Positions 9,824 through 18,813 are shown, counted from the stretch's first letter. The stretch: 64,000 bases of DNA from Brevibacillus brevis (GCF_031583145.1 NZ_CP134050.1:2555501-2619500); one strand, 5' to 3'. The notes: a model not told the origin generated them from the letters alone. A program made the numbers and translations.

Positions 9824-11548
9824 ATGTTAGTGGAACTCTCCATTCGAAACTTTGCCATCATCAAATCCGTAACCATTTCCTTCCAAAAGGGTTTGAATAT
9901 CTTAACAGGTGAAACAGGAGCGGGAAAATCCATCATCATCGATGCGCTCGGCTTATTGCTGGGAGGCAGAGCTTCCGCCGACTTTGTACGCTACGGAGAG
10001 ACCCGGGCCGAGGTAGAAGGGCTGTTTGAGCTGCCGTCGGGTCATCCGGCTTTGACGGTATGCGAGGGCTTCGGCGTGCAGATCGAGCAAGACGGCATGC
10101 TGGTCGTGCGCAGAGACATTTCCAATCAAGGGAAAAGCATCATTCGCCTCAATGGGCAGATGGTCACCCTCGCCATGCTGCGTGAGCTCGGACCATGGCT
10201 GGTAACGGTGCACGGACAGCACGACACGCATATGCTGATGCAGTCGGACAAGCATATCAATTGGCTGGACGCGTACGGGGAATCCGCGCTTGGGGCAGCC
10301 AAGGCGGAGTACTCCCAGCTCTATGCTGCCTTTCGCAAGACGAAGCAGGATCTGGAACGCATGGCGCGCAATGAGCGCGAGCTGGTGCAGCGGATCGATC
10401 TCTTGTCGTATCAGCTCAGCGAGATCGAAGCTGCAGCGCTTGCGCCTGGCGAAGACGAGAAGCTGATGCAGCAACGGAAAAAGTGGATGAACATTGAGAA
10501 GGTTTATTCATCGATCCAGGATGCGTACCGATCGCTGTACGGGGATCAGAAGGGGATGGACTGGCTGGGTCACGCCATGGGCGAGCTCGAGCGTGTAGCC
10601 GGGTACGAGGAGCAGCTGGGACCGATCCTGGAAACCGTGCAAAACGCCTATTACCAGATCGAGGACGTGGTGCACAAGCTGCGTCAACTGTCCTATCAGA
10701 TGGACTTCGAGCCGGCTCAGCTGGCGGAGGTGGAGAGCCGGCTGGACCAGATTCAGTCCCTGAAGCGAAAATACGGAAAAAGCGTAGACGATATCCTCGA
10801 GTATGCGGCCACGATCCAGGATGAGCTGGATGATATGCACCACTACGAAGACCGTCTGCAGCAAGTGCAGGAGCGGCTGAGCGAGATCGCGGCCGACCTG
10901 GCTGTCGAGGCGCTCGAATTGTCCGCCATCCGCCAGGAATGTGCGCAAAAGCTGGCGGTGGAGATCGAACAACAGCTGAAAGAGCTACATATGGAGCGAG
11001 CGCGTTTTGCCATCGACGTGCGGCAGACCCCGGACGAGGACGGGGTCGAGATCGACGGGATCAAGCGCCAGGTGGATGCGAACGGCATGGACCAAATCGA
11101 ATTCCTCATTTCCCCCAATCCGGGAGAGCCGCTGCGGCCGTTGGCCAAGATTGCGTCCGGCGGGGAGCTGTCCCGCGTGATGCTGGCCATCAAAACGATT
11201 CTGGCGGGAACGGATCAGGTGGAGACCCTGATCTTCGACGAAGTGGACACAGGTGTAAGCGGCAGAGCCGCTCAGGCGATTGCCGAAAAGCTGGCCCGTG
11301 TGGCCGGGCAGCGGCAGGTTCTCTGCATCACCCACTTGCCGCAGGTCGCTTCCATGGCTGACGCCCATTTCCTGATCAAAAAGGAGATGAGCGAGCACGA
11401 AACGATGACCATCGTTTCCAGACTGTCGGATGACGAGCGTGTCATCGAGCTGGCGCGGATGCTGAGCGGAGCCGAAGTGACAGCGAAAACTGAAGAGCAT
11501 GCCCGGGAGATGATCCTCCTGGGGCGCGAAAGAAAGACTGTGGGCTGA
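9824..11548 (+). CDS. recN: DNA repair protein RecN
   Basis: SMC-like ATPase acting early in double-strand break repair. The 574-aa protein has an N-terminal Walker A (GETGAGKSIIIDAL, about residue 30), a central coiled coil (about 160-390), the ABC signature ASGGELSRVMLAIK (about 445) and Walker B LIFDEVDTGVSGRAA (about 470). A GAGGTGG site precedes ATG 9824. Its stop lies inside the stem of a terminator, so read-through to spoIVB should be limited. Confidence 0.96.
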   Translation: MLVELSIRNFAIIKSVTISFQKGLNILTGETGAGKSIIIDALGLLLGGRASADFVRYGETRAEVEGLFELPSGHPALTVCEGFGVQIEQDGMLVVRRDISNQGKSIIRLNGQMVTLAMLRELGPWLVTVHGQHDTHMLMQSDKHINWLDAYGESALGAAKAEYSQLYAAFRKTKQDLERMARNERELVQRIDLLSYQLSEIEAAALAPGEDEKLMQQRKKWMNIEKVYSSIQDAYRSLYGDQKGMDWLGHAMGELERVAGYEEQLGPILETVQNAYYQIEDVVHKLRQLSYQMDFEPAQLAEVESRLDQIQSLKRKYGKSVDDILEYAATIQDELDDMHHYEDRLQQVQERLSEIAADLAVEALELSAIRQECAQKLAVEIEQQLKELHMERARFAIDVRQTPDEDGVEIDGIKRQVDANGMDQIEFLISPNPGEPLRPLAKIASGGELSRVMLAIKTILAGTDQVETLIFDEVDTGVSGRAAQAIAEKLARVAGQRQVLCITHLPQVASMADAHFLIKKEMSEHETMTIVSRLSDDERVIELARMLSGAEVTAKTEEHAREMILLGRERKTVG

Positions 11549-11570
11549 CCCTTGCCCGCAGTCTTTTTTT
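11534..11570 (+). terminator. Intrinsic terminator overlapping the recN stop
   Basis: AAGACTGTGGGC (11534-11545) pairs with GCCCGCAGTCTT (11554-11565) with small mismatches and is followed by seven or more T residues. The recN TGA is in the loop side of the hairpin. Confidence 0.8.
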
Positions 11571-11665
11571 CCTGACATAATCCGCTTCCTTGGAGGCAAC
11601 ATTAAAGGTACACAAGGTGGAGGTGTCACATAGGTGTAGGTAGGGAACGGTAGGAGTGATTGCTG

Positions 11666-13006
11666 GTGATCCGACAGAACAAAAGAAAATGGATGGGAAG
11701 TTTCCTTCTCCTTATCACGGCGCTCGTCGTGAGTTCCACCCCGTTCCGCGATCTGTCATCCTTTCCCCATGAACTTCGCATGATGGAAGGATCCCTCGAA
11801 CAGTTGCGCGTCTCCGTGCCAGTAATGGGCACTCTTGTCAACAGCAACCCCGACATTTTGCACGTCAATGGGACAGAGGCGCGCGAAGTGTCCGTTGATC
11901 TGAGCAAGCCCATGTCCGTCGAACCGCGGCGGGCAGGGGAAGCGGAGTTGCAGGTGAAGTGGCGAAACATTCCGCTGACAGCCGTCAAAGTAAATGTGCT
12001 GCCGGATCTGCGTCTCTACCCGGGCGGTCAATCGATCGGGGTAAAGCTGCAAACAGCAGGGGTCCTGGTCGTCGGCCATCACTTGGTGGATGACGGCAAA
12101 ACCAAGTATTCGCCAGGAGAGCAGTCCGGCGTTCATGTGGGAGACATGATCGTCAAAATGAACGATCTGTACATCAACGACATGAACGACGTCAAAAAGA
12201 TGATCAACGAAGCGGGCAAGCGCAATCAGCCCGTCCAGCTGCTCGTCGTCCGCGGAAAAGAAAAGCTGAATCTCACGCTGCGTCCCGCAAAGGACAAAAA
12301 AGACAACGAGTACCGCATGGGGCTCTACATTCGTGACTCAGCGGCAGGTGTCGGGACGCTCACCTTTTATGATCCCCAATCAAAAGCATACGGCGCATTG
12401 GGTCACGTCATTTCCGACGTGGATACCGGTCAGGCCATTGTCGTCGGAGACGGGCAGATCGTACAAGCGAGTGTGACCTCCATTGAGAAAGGACAGAGCG
12501 GGAATCCAGGCGAAAAGTTTGCCCGTTTCTACAACGAGAGTGAAGTGCTGGGGAATATTACGAAAAACACGCCGTTTGGCATCTTCGGCAAAATGAAGGA
12601 CGCGCCGAAGCGGAGCTTTTACGACGAGCCGCTGCCGGTCGCGCTGGCCGAGCAGGTGGAGGAAGGTCCCGCTAAGATCTTGACGGTAGTGAACGGCCAG
12701 AAAGTGGAGGAATTTGATATTGAAATCGCCAATGTCATCAAACAGCATTTTCCTGCCACAAAAGGGATGATCATCAAGGTGACGGACAAACGTCTTCTGG
12801 AGAAGACAGGCGGCATTGTCCAGGGAATGAGCGGCAGCCCCATCATTCAAAAAGGGAAAATCGTAGGCGCCGTCACCCATGTGTTCGTCAACGATCCGAC
12901 ATCCGGATACGGCTGTTACATCGAATGGATGCTGAGGGATGCAGGAGTCAATCTGCGGGGCGCTCCCGAGTCCAAAACCAAGATTAGCACCGGCAAGGCT
13001 GCCTGA
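11666..13006 (+). CDS. spoIVB: Stage IV sporulation protein B, SpoIVB serine peptidase (S55)
   Basis: Made in the forespore and secreted across the inner forespore membrane. SpoIVB cleaves SpoIVFA and so triggers pro-sigma-K processing in the mother cell. The 446-aa product has an N-terminal membrane anchor (residues 12-25), a PDZ domain (about 110-200) and the S55 peptidase domain with GALGHVISD (His about 247) and VQGMSGSPI (Ser about 391). GTG 11666 lies 9 bp after TAGGAG; an in-frame TTG at 11660 is a poorer alternative. It directly precedes spo0A, the widespread order in spore formers. Confidence 0.96.
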   Translation: MIRQNKRKWMGSFLLLITALVVSSTPFRDLSSFPHELRMMEGSLEQLRVSVPVMGTLVNSNPDILHVNGTEAREVSVDLSKPMSVEPRRAGEAELQVKWRNIPLTAVKVNVLPDLRLYPGGQSIGVKLQTAGVLVVGHHLVDDGKTKYSPGEQSGVHVGDMIVKMNDLYINDMNDVKKMINEAGKRNQPVQLLVVRGKEKLNLTLRPAKDKKDNEYRMGLYIRDSAAGVGTLTFYDPQSKAYGALGHVISDVDTGQAIVVGDGQIVQASVTSIEKGQSGNPGEKFARFYNESEVLGNITKNTPFGIFGKMKDAPKRSFYDEPLPVALAEQVEEGPAKILTVVNGQKVEEFDIEIANVIKQHFPATKGMIIKVTDKRLLEKTGGIVQGMSGSPIIQKGKIVGAVTHVFVNDPTSGYGCYIEWMLRDAGVNLRGAPESKTKISTGKAA

Positions 13007-13019
13007 TGACACCGAGATG

Positions 13020-13053
13020 AGCCGTCACGCCACGCGCGAGACGGCTTTTTTCC
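13020..13053 (+). terminator. Intrinsic terminator after spoIVB
   Basis: AGCCGTC (13020-13026) pairs with GACGGCT (13040-13046) and is followed by a run of T, separating spoIVB from the spo0A promoter region. Confidence 0.85.
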
Positions 13054-13100
13054 CTTCCCGTCGAGATTTTTGCACCGATTTGACAGATGGACGTATTCTT

Positions 13101-13167
13101 TGTCGAAATATCAGTGAAATCATTCAATCTTTCGTCATTGGCAGGAAAGGGTACCCGTTTGTCGAAT
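13101..13167 (+). promoter_or_regulatory. Candidate sigma-H promoter with two 0A boxes upstream of spo0A
   Basis: Two exact copies of the Spo0A-binding core TGTCGAA lie at 13101-13107 and 13160-13166. The second overlaps the -10 of a sigma-H-type promoter: GCAGGAAAG (13141-13149), 11-bp spacer, GTCGAAT (13161-13167), against the consensus RnAGGAwWW-N11/12-RnnGAAT. A TTGACA at 13080-13085 could belong to a vegetative promoter, but no good -10 follows. The layout matches the known sigma-H and Spo0A control of B. subtilis spo0A. Confidence 0.75.
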
Positions 13168-13270
13168 CAGTTTAGAAGTGAAAAGATGGTTTGGACTTAT
13201 CCTTTTAGATAAAGACCTCTAAGATGCCACCTTCTTTCCAAAAGACCGTCCATTGTTAGGAGGAACGACT

Positions 13271-14059
13271 TTGAGCAAGATTGAAGTGTTATTGGCAGAT
13301 GATAATCGCGAATTTGTGAACCTGTTGGAAGAGTACATCAGCAGTCAGTATGACATGAACGTCGTTGGCGTCGCGTACAACGGTAACGAGGTAGTCAGGC
13401 TGCTCCAAGAACGCGTGCCCGATGTCTTGATTTTGGATATTATCATGCCCCATTTGGATGGATTGGCTGTATTGGAGCAAATTCAGGCCATGCGTCTGAG
13501 CCCGCAGCCCAAAATTATTATGCTGACCGCTTTCGGTCAGGAGGAGATCACCAAAAAGGCGGTTGAGCTGGGCGCTGCCTACTACATCCTCAAGCCGTTT
13601 GACATGGAGGTACTGGCTCAGCGCATTCGTCAAATGATCACGACGAAGCCTGCTTCCTCTTTTGTTTCTTCGGTGAAGCCGCAGGCCCCTCTGGCCGTGC
13701 GTGGTCGCAATCTGGATGCCAGCATCACCAGCATCATCCACGAAATCGGCGTTCCTGCCCATATCAAAGGGTACCTGTATTTGCGTGAAGCCATCACGAT
13801 GGTGTACAACGACGTGGAGCTGCTCGGCTCCATCACCAAAGTCCTGTACCCGGATATCGCCAAGAAGTTCAACACGACGGCCAGCCGCGTAGAGCGTGCG
13901 ATCCGACACGCGATCGAGGTAGCCTGGTCCCGCGGGAATCTGGATTCCATCTCCAGCCTGTTCGGCTACACGATTTCCAACACCAAGGCGAAGCCGACCA
14001 ACTCCGAGTTCATCGCGATGGTGGCGGACAAGCTGCGGATTGAGGCGAAGATCAGCTAG
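13271..14059 (+). CDS. spo0A: Sporulation master regulator Spo0A
   Basis: Phosphorelay response regulator that commits the cell to sporulation. The 262-aa protein has a receiver domain (residues 1-125) with acidic pocket ADD at 9-11, phospho-acceptor Asp56 in [10 protein letters not shown], and Lys in LKPFD. A variable linker joins it to the Spo0A-specific helix-turn-helix effector domain (about 150-262). The start is TTG 13271 behind TTAGGAGG; an in-frame TTG at 13253 precedes that ribosome site and is unlikely. A long palindromic terminator follows. Confidence 0.98.
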   Translation: MSKIEVLLADDNREFVNLLEEYISSQYDMNVVGVAYNGNEVVRLLQERVPDVLILDIIMPHLDGLAVLEQIQAMRLSPQPKIIMLTAFGQEEITKKAVELGAAYYILKPFDMEVLAQRIRQMITTKPASSFVSSVKPQAPLAVRGRNLDASITSIIHEIGVPAHIKGYLYLREAITMVYNDVELLGSITKVLYPDIAKKFNTTASRVERAIRHAIEVAWSRGNLDSISSLFGYTISNTKAKPTNSEFIAMVADKLRIEAKIS

Positions 14060-14077
14060 TTTGTAAAGAACAAGTCA

Positions 14078-14131
14078 AAAATCCCACTCTTTGATTGGCC
14101 TTCTGAACAGCCAATGAAGGAGTGGGATTTG
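14078..14131 (+). terminator. Intrinsic terminator after spo0A
   Basis: AAATCCCACTC (about 14079-14089) pairs with GAGTGGGATTT (14120-14130), with a second stem ATTGGC/GCCAAT inside. The tract is A-rich on one side and T-rich on the other. Confidence 0.8.
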
Positions 14132-14264
14132 TTCGTAAGCCGTGCCCATGACGTGGTCGAAGGACGGTCAGGGAATGGAGAGGAGCTCTGGAGAGACGGT
14201 GTATATGAATGACGAGTAGGGAAAATCTCTGGGACTCAAAATTAGACAAAATGTGCTTAGGTGG

Positions 14265-14292
14265 TTGAACCATCAGGATAACCAGGTAAAAT
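14265..14292 (+). promoter_or_regulatory. Candidate sigma-A promoter of the carbonic anhydrase gene
   Basis: TTGAAC (14265-14270), a 16-bp spacer and TAAAAT (14287-14292), ending 37 bp before the ATG. This and the spo0A terminator are the only signals seen in the 270-bp gap. Confidence 0.4.
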
Positions 14293-14329
14293 AGAAGAGT
14301 AATGATTCCGATTGAGGCAGGTGTATTTC

Positions 14330-14899
14330 ATGCGCAAACTTGATGAGATTTTAGAATTTAATCGCCAATTCGTCGAAGACAAGGAATATGAAAAATACCA
14401 AACTACCAAATTTCCGGATAAACGGCTGGTCGTGCTCTCCTGCATGGACACGCGGCTGGAAGAGCTGCTTCCCAAAGCCATGAACATGCGGAACGGGGAC
14501 ATCAAGCACGTGAAGAGTGCCGGTGCGATCGTTTCCCATCCGTTTGGAAGTATCATGCGCAGCATCATGGTAGCGATCTACGAGCTGGGCGCTGAAGAAG
14601 TCATGGTCGTCGGCCACTACGATTGCGGGATGAGTGCCATGGACAGCAAACGCACGATGGAAAAAATGGTGGAAAAGGGGATCTCCCCCGAGACATTCTC
14701 GACGCTGCAGCATGCGGGCATTCGTTTGGAGCAGTGGCTCCGCGGCTTCCAGTGTGTCGATGACAGTGTGAAAAACAGCGTGGAGACGATCAAAAACCAC
14801 CCGCTCTTGCCGAAAAACGTGGCGGTACACGGGCTGGTCATCGATCCTGCCACCGGCAAGCTCGATGTAGTGGTCAACGGTTACGAACAGCTATCCTGA
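14330..14899 (+). CDS. Beta-class carbonic anhydrase (YtiB-like)
   Basis: Predicted cytosolic zinc enzyme interconverting CO2 and bicarbonate. The 189-aa product carries the beta-CA ligand set: Cys with Asp/Arg dyad in SCMDTRLEELLP (about residue 38) and His-x2-Cys in GHYDCGM (about 98-101). This type resembles B. subtilis YtiB. ATG 14330 lies 7 bp after AGGTG; an in-frame TTG at 14312 lacks a ribosome site. The next gene starts 4 bp after the stop, so the two are co-transcribed. Confidence 0.88.
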   Translation: MRKLDEILEFNRQFVEDKEYEKYQTTKFPDKRLVVLSCMDTRLEELLPKAMNMRNGDIKHVKSAGAIVSHPFGSIMRSIMVAIYELGAEEVMVVGHYDCGMSAMDSKRTMEKMVEKGISPETFSTLQHAGIRLEQWLRGFQCVDDSVKNSVETIKNHPLLPKNVAVHGLVIDPATGKLDVVVNGYEQLS

Positions 14900-14903
14900 C
14901 CCG

Positions 14904-15758
14904 ATGGCAGCGACCAGAAAGGTCTATCGCGCGTCTCTGTCCCGCAAATGTCTCCATTTCGTCGGCAAACTGATTGGGTTGGTGCAGGCGGCAGGAGCTT
15001 ACGCCTTCGGGTGGGAAAGAAACGTCCCGGAAGTGGTTCGCCTCGCCGTCAAGATGCCGGATTTGCCTAAACCGTTTATCGGTACGAGAGTGGTTCACTT
15101 CAGCGATTTGCATGTGGGTCATTACTGCGGGTCAGCGGATGTAAAGCGGGTAGCCGATCTTATCAGGCGCGAGAAGCCCGATCTGATCTGTTTTACAGGG
15201 GATTTGGTGGAGGAGAGCGCCAAAGGGCTGTCTTCCATCGTTGCTGTACTTGGCGAGCTGCGGGCTCCGCTTGGCAAATACGCCGTGCTCGGCAACCATG
15301 ATTACCGTGCAAGGGAACAGCAGCAGGTGAGCAAGGCATGGACGAGTGCCGGCTTTGAAGTCTTGCAAAACCGGCATGTCCGCCTCAACAAAATGGACAG
15401 CTCGATCTTTATCGCCGGAATCGACGATGCGCTGTACGGCGTACCAGACTTGGCGATGGCGCTCGATGGCATAGTGGAAGGGCAGACGGTCATCTTGCTG
15501 TCTCATGAGGCGGATATTGCCGATCAGGCGGCTGCCTATCCGGTTCGCCTGCAATTGTCGGGGCACAGCCACGGCGGTCAGGTCCGCTTGCCATTCCTAG
15601 GAGCGATCCTGACGCCGAAGTTGGGAGAAAAGTACGTGCAAGGCTTGCACCGTGTAAGCAGCCGGTTGCAGGTCTACACGACGAGAGGGATTGGCACAAC
15701 GATCCTTCCCATCCGGTTTTTATGCCGTCCTGAGTTGACTGTACTCACGTTAATATGA
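14904..15758 (+). CDS. Metallophosphoesterase, YkuE/YaeI type
   Basis: The 284-aa protein has the calcineurin-like phosphoesterase motif series: SDLHVG (about residue 61), TGDLVEE (about 98), GNHDYR (about 131), LSHEAD and GHSHGGQVR (about 215-220). These bind two metal ions. The N-terminus is basic with one weakly hydrophobic stretch (about residues 16-36), so it may sit at the membrane like the YkuE/YaeI group, some of which act on lipid or peptidoglycan-linked substrates. The actual substrate is unknown. The last 9 bp overlap the convergent LysR gene. Confidence 0.85.
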   Translation: MAATRKVYRASLSRKCLHFVGKLIGLVQAAGAYAFGWERNVPEVVRLAVKMPDLPKPFIGTRVVHFSDLHVGHYCGSADVKRVADLIRREKPDLICFTGDLVEESAKGLSSIVAVLGELRAPLGKYAVLGNHDYRAREQQQVSKAWTSAGFEVLQNRHVRLNKMDSSIFIAGIDDALYGVPDLAMALDGIVEGQTVILLSHEADIADQAAAYPVRLQLSGHSHGGQVRLPFLGAILTPKLGEKYVQGLHRVSSRLQVYTTRGIGTTILPIRFLCRPELTVLTLI

Positions 15759-16619
15759 ATCTTTTACCCATTGGACGAATTGCTGGAAAGCTTCGTCCTC
15801 TTTTTTTGGATGCAGGTAGGCGATCAGGGTAGGGCGCAGCAGCGTTCCCTTCGCGATATCATGAGCGACAAGCCTGCCTGCGGCCAGCTCCTCCTGGATT
15901 GTCCGCTCCGGAAGCATCGTGATGCCCAGCTGCTGCTCGACCATTTTCTTGACGGCGCTAAAGCTGTCGAGTTCCATGATCGCATTGGGAAACACTCCGT
16001 TCTGGGCGAGGAAACGATCGATCCGCTGACGGTACGGGGCCGTATGATTGCCGAACAGGATCATTTCTTCCGTTCCCCATTCGCGGAAGCCGGGAAAGCC
16101 GTCTGCCCAGGGGTGGTGGGGGGACGTGACCAAGACGATCTTGTCGCTCGGCAAAAACTCCTGGTAAATGTGCGGGTGATACATTTCGCTCCCGAGAAAG
16201 GCGATGTCGGCCGTGCCGGTCAAGAGGGCGCTCAAGGATTCTTCGTACAGCGTCGAGCGGACGTAACAGGTAAACTGCGGATGAGCCTGGCGATACTCTC
16301 CGATGAGGCGGGGAAGCTCATAGGCGACGAATGCTTTGCCCGCGACGATGGTCATGGACTGACGCTGTTCACCGGGACGGGTAAACGACCGCATCTGTTC
16401 AACGATGTTCGCGGCGATGGGCAGCAAGCGGCGCCCTTCCGCGGTAAGGGAAACACCGGACGCGGTACGGACGAACAACGGGGTGGCAACTTGGCGCTCC
16501 AGCTGCTTCAAGCGGTGCGTCACCGTGGACTGAGCGAGAAACAGCGCCTGGGCAGCCCGGTTGATGGAACCGTGGCGGGCAATGGTCAAAAACACTTCCA
16601 AACTCTCTTGATCCAACAT
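15750..16619 (-). CDS. LysR family transcriptional regulator
   Basis: A 289-aa LysR-type regulator. The N-terminal winged helix-turn-helix is clear (LEVFLTIARHGSINRAAQAL and STVTHRLKQLE, residues 7-50), followed by the periplasmic-binding-protein-like effector domain. It is divergent from the methyltransferase gene at 16716, with a 96-bp shared intergenic region carrying an inverted repeat; by family habit it probably controls both itself and that cassette. The inducer cannot be inferred. Confidence 0.88.
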   Translation of the reverse strand: MLDQESLEVFLTIARHGSINRAAQALFLAQSTVTHRLKQLERQVATPLFVRTASGVSLTAEGRRLLPIAANIVEQMRSFTRPGEQRQSMTIVAGKAFVAYELPRLIGEYRQAHPQFTCYVRSTLYEESLSALLTGTADIAFLGSEMYHPHIYQEFLPSDKIVLVTSPHHPWADGFPGFREWGTEEMILFGNHTAPYRQRIDRFLAQNGVFPNAIMELDSFSAVKKMVEQQLGITMLPERTIQEELAAGRLVAHDIAKGTLLRPTLIAYLHPKKEDEAFQQFVQWVKDSY

Positions 16620-16636
16620 AGGCGCCTCCTATCGAT

Positions 16637-16662
16637 AATGTCGATATCCTGTTAGCGACATT
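16637..16662. promoter_or_regulatory. Candidate LysR operator
   Basis: Perfect 7-bp inverted repeat AATGTCG (16637-16643) and CGACATT (16656-16662) separated by 12 bp. A second overlapping palindromic pattern, ATCGATAATGTCGAT, lies at 16631-16645. Both sit in the short divergent region between the LysR gene and the methyltransferase gene. Confidence 0.5.
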
Positions 16663-16715
16663 CTATAACAAGGCAGGGGATCTTTGGAATAAGATAGTGG
16701 CAGGAGGTGTTCGAG

Positions 16716-17510
16716 ATGGAGAAAAACGATCAAGTAAAACAAGCCGTCCAGGACCAGTTTGCAAGAAACGCGGAACGATACGTCCTAAGCCAGACACATG
16801 CCAAGGGGGATGATCTGGACCTGCTTTTGGATTGGCTGGGGCCCGAAATGGAGTGGGTCGTGCTCGATATCGCTACGGGGGGCGGTCACGTGGCCCGCAA
16901 GCTGGCGTCTCGGGTAGAGCTCGTCGTGGCGACGGATTTGACCCGTCCCATGTTGGAAGCTGCAAGCCGGGCCAATCGTGCACAAGGTGCGGACAACATC
17001 GTTTACGTCCAAGCGGATGCCGAAGCGCTCCCGTTTTTGGATGAATCCTTCGACGCCGTGACATGCCGGATCGCGGCGCACCACTTCCCGGATCCGGAAG
17101 CGTTTGTACGGGAAGTGGCCCGCGTGCTTCGGCCGGATGGAAGCTTTCTTTTCATCGACAATGTCGCGCCGGAAGACGAGGAATTGGCGGGCTTTGTCAA
17201 CCGGATCGAAAACATGCGCGATACGAGCCATGTACGCTGCCTGTCGGTCGCAGAGTGGAAAAGCGCATTCGAAAGGGCTGGCTTGATCGGCAGCATGGAG
17301 CGCTACCGCAAAAAAAGGTTTGATTTTCCGGACTGGGTCGCGCGCACAGCGGAATCGAAGGAGCAGGAGGAAGCGGTAGAACAGGCCCTCCTGAGCGCCA
17401 CTGACAGACAGAAGGCCTACCTGGAAATGAATGTGGAAAACGGCAGAGTGCGTACCCATCAAATCGATGAGTGGATGGTGCTTTGCCGCAAACAGAGAGG
17501 GGATCGTTGA
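16716..17510 (+). CDS. Class I SAM-dependent methyltransferase (UbiE/YcgJ-like)
   Basis: The 264-aa protein shows the Rossmann methyltransferase motifs: motif I VLDIATGGGHVARKL (about residue 50), acidic residue in VVATDLT (about 73), DAEALPF (about 101) and RIAAHHF, VARVLRPDG afterwards (methyltransf_11 type). The substrate is unknown; small-molecule, quinone or lipid methylation are all possible. ATG 16716 follows AGGAGGTG by 6 bp; a GTG at 16707 lies inside that site. It starts a three-gene cassette with a VOC protein and a second methyltransferase. Confidence 0.85.
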   Translation: MEKNDQVKQAVQDQFARNAERYVLSQTHAKGDDLDLLLDWLGPEMEWVVLDIATGGGHVARKLASRVELVVATDLTRPMLEAASRANRAQGADNIVYVQADAEALPFLDESFDAVTCRIAAHHFPDPEAFVREVARVLRPDGSFLFIDNVAPEDEELAGFVNRIENMRDTSHVRCLSVAEWKSAFERAGLIGSMERYRKKRFDFPDWVARTAESKEQEEAVEQALLSATDRQKAYLEMNVENGRVRTHQIDEWMVLCRKQRGDR

Positions 17511-17511
17511 C

Positions 17512-17889
17512 ATGGGAAATCCTGCATTTGAATGGATGGGGTTGGATCACGTGCAGCTGGCGGCACCTGCCGGATGCGAGGAGGAGGCACGGAGATTCTT
17601 TCGTGGCGTGTTGGGCATGACGGAAGTGCCGAAGCCGGAAAAGCTCAAGGTTCGAGGGGGAGTGTGGTTCCAGTGCGGTCCGCAGATGATCCACATCGGG
17701 GTGGAAACCCCCTTTCAGCTGGCCAAGAAAGCCCACCCCGCATTTTTGGTTCACCGGATCGAGCAGCTGATGGACCACTTGCAGGAACAGGGCATTCCTC
17801 TGCGGCTCGATGATGAGATTCCCGGACTGATCCGATTCTTTACGGAAGATCCGTTTGGCAACCGACTGGAGTTTATGGAGGCGAAGTGA
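17512..17889 (+). CDS. VOC superfamily (glyoxalase/dioxygenase-like) protein
   Basis: A 125-aa single-module vicinal-oxygen-chelate protein: LDHVQLAAPAG at the start (His ligand about residue 13), ARRFFRGVLGMTEV, and FTEDPFGNRLEFME at the end, the usual beta-alpha-beta-beta-beta pattern with a terminal Glu ligand. Members bind a divalent metal and act as lyases, isomerases, dioxygenases or antibiotic-binding proteins. The ATG follows the preceding stop by one base. The family cannot be narrowed from sequence alone. Confidence 0.8.
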   Translation: MGNPAFEWMGLDHVQLAAPAGCEEEARRFFRGVLGMTEVPKPEKLKVRGGVWFQCGPQMIHIGVETPFQLAKKAHPAFLVHRIEQLMDHLQEQGIPLRLDDEIPGLIRFFTEDPFGNRLEFMEAK

Positions 17890-17891
17890 CG

Positions 17892-18668
17892 ATGGGAATC
17901 GACTTTCACGATGAGGCAAACCAATCCTCCTACATAGGGCGGTCGGCTGACGAGACGTGGCGTCAGTCGATGCGGTCCATCCTGGCTCCAGAAGGCAAGA
18001 GGGTGCTGGACGTGGGCTGCGGAGGAGGCATTTACAGCAAGGCGTGGGCAGAGCTCGGTGCTGCGACTGTGATCGGTGCCGATTTTTCGGAAGTCATGCT
18101 CAAAGCCGCCTGGGACCATTGCCGGGAGGATTCCCGCATTACGTTTCTGCGCAGAGCAGCCCACGCTACGGGGCTTGAGGCAGACAGCGTCGACATCGTC
18201 TTTGCCCGCGCGCTGATTCACCACCTGCCGGAGTACGGTCCCTTTTTTGAGGAAGCAGCACGCGTTCTTGCCCCTGAAGGGATGTGCATCGTTCAGGACA
18301 GAACCATGAACGATGTGCTCTTGCCTGCTTCCCCGACGCATTTTCGCGGATATTTTCTGGAACAGTTTCCGCAGCTCCTGGAAAAAGAGGCGAGGAGACG
18401 CCCGGAAGACGCAGCGGTGCGAGCGGCCATGGAAGAAGCGGGTTTCGTCCGCATCGAGGCGCGACAGCTGTGGGAGACGCGCCGGACATACGAACGATGG
18501 GCGGAGCTGGAGTCCGACCTGCTCGAGCGCAAGGGGCGCTCCATCCTGCATGAGCTGACAGATGAAGAGCTCCGCAGGCTCGTGGGCCATATCGAACAAA
18601 AGGTGGCGCACCTGGAGCCGATCGTGGAACAAGACCACTGGACCGTTTGGATAGGAGTCAAACCTTGA
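17892..18668 (+). CDS. Second class I SAM-dependent methyltransferase
   Basis: The 258-aa protein has motif I VLDVGCGGGIYSKAW (about residue 40), GADFSEVML (about 62), VDIVFARALIHHLPE (about 102) and VLAPEGMCIVQDRT. It differs from the first methyltransferase of the cassette and is not a recent duplicate. GGAGG at 17877-17881 serves ATG 17892; GTG 17886, which overlaps the VOC stop, is an alternative giving 260 aa. No good terminator follows. Confidence 0.85.
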   Translation: MGIDFHDEANQSSYIGRSADETWRQSMRSILAPEGKRVLDVGCGGGIYSKAWAELGAATVIGADFSEVMLKAAWDHCREDSRITFLRRAAHATGLEADSVDIVFARALIHHLPEYGPFFEEAARVLAPEGMCIVQDRTMNDVLLPASPTHFRGYFLEQFPQLLEKEARRRPEDAAVRAAMEEAGFVRIEARQLWETRRTYERWAELESDLLERKGRSILHELTDEELRRLVGHIEQKVAHLEPIVEQDHWTVWIGVKP

Positions 18669-18696
18669 GGCACAATAAATAGACATCTTCCTGGTA

Positions 18697-18759
18697 ATTG
18701 TGAAATCGTTTGTCACAAATTTGGATATGCTTGTCTCGTAATAGGCAAAGCTATATAAT
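18697..18759 (+). promoter_or_regulatory. Promoter and upstream palindrome of the 58-aa membrane protein gene
   Basis: TTGTCT (18731-18736), a 17-bp spacer and TATAAT (18754-18759) form a strong sigma-A promoter. Just upstream, ATTGTGA (18697-18703) and TCACAAAT (18713-18720) form an inverted repeat with 9 bp between the TTGTGA/TCACAA arms. The sequence recalls redox regulator sites (Rex, ResD), but the spacing does not match either consensus exactly. Confidence 0.6.
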
Positions 18760-18813
18760 GGAATTGCCATTGTATTCCGGTTTGCTTCATCTTGGTAAAG
18801 GAGTTGTCTATGT

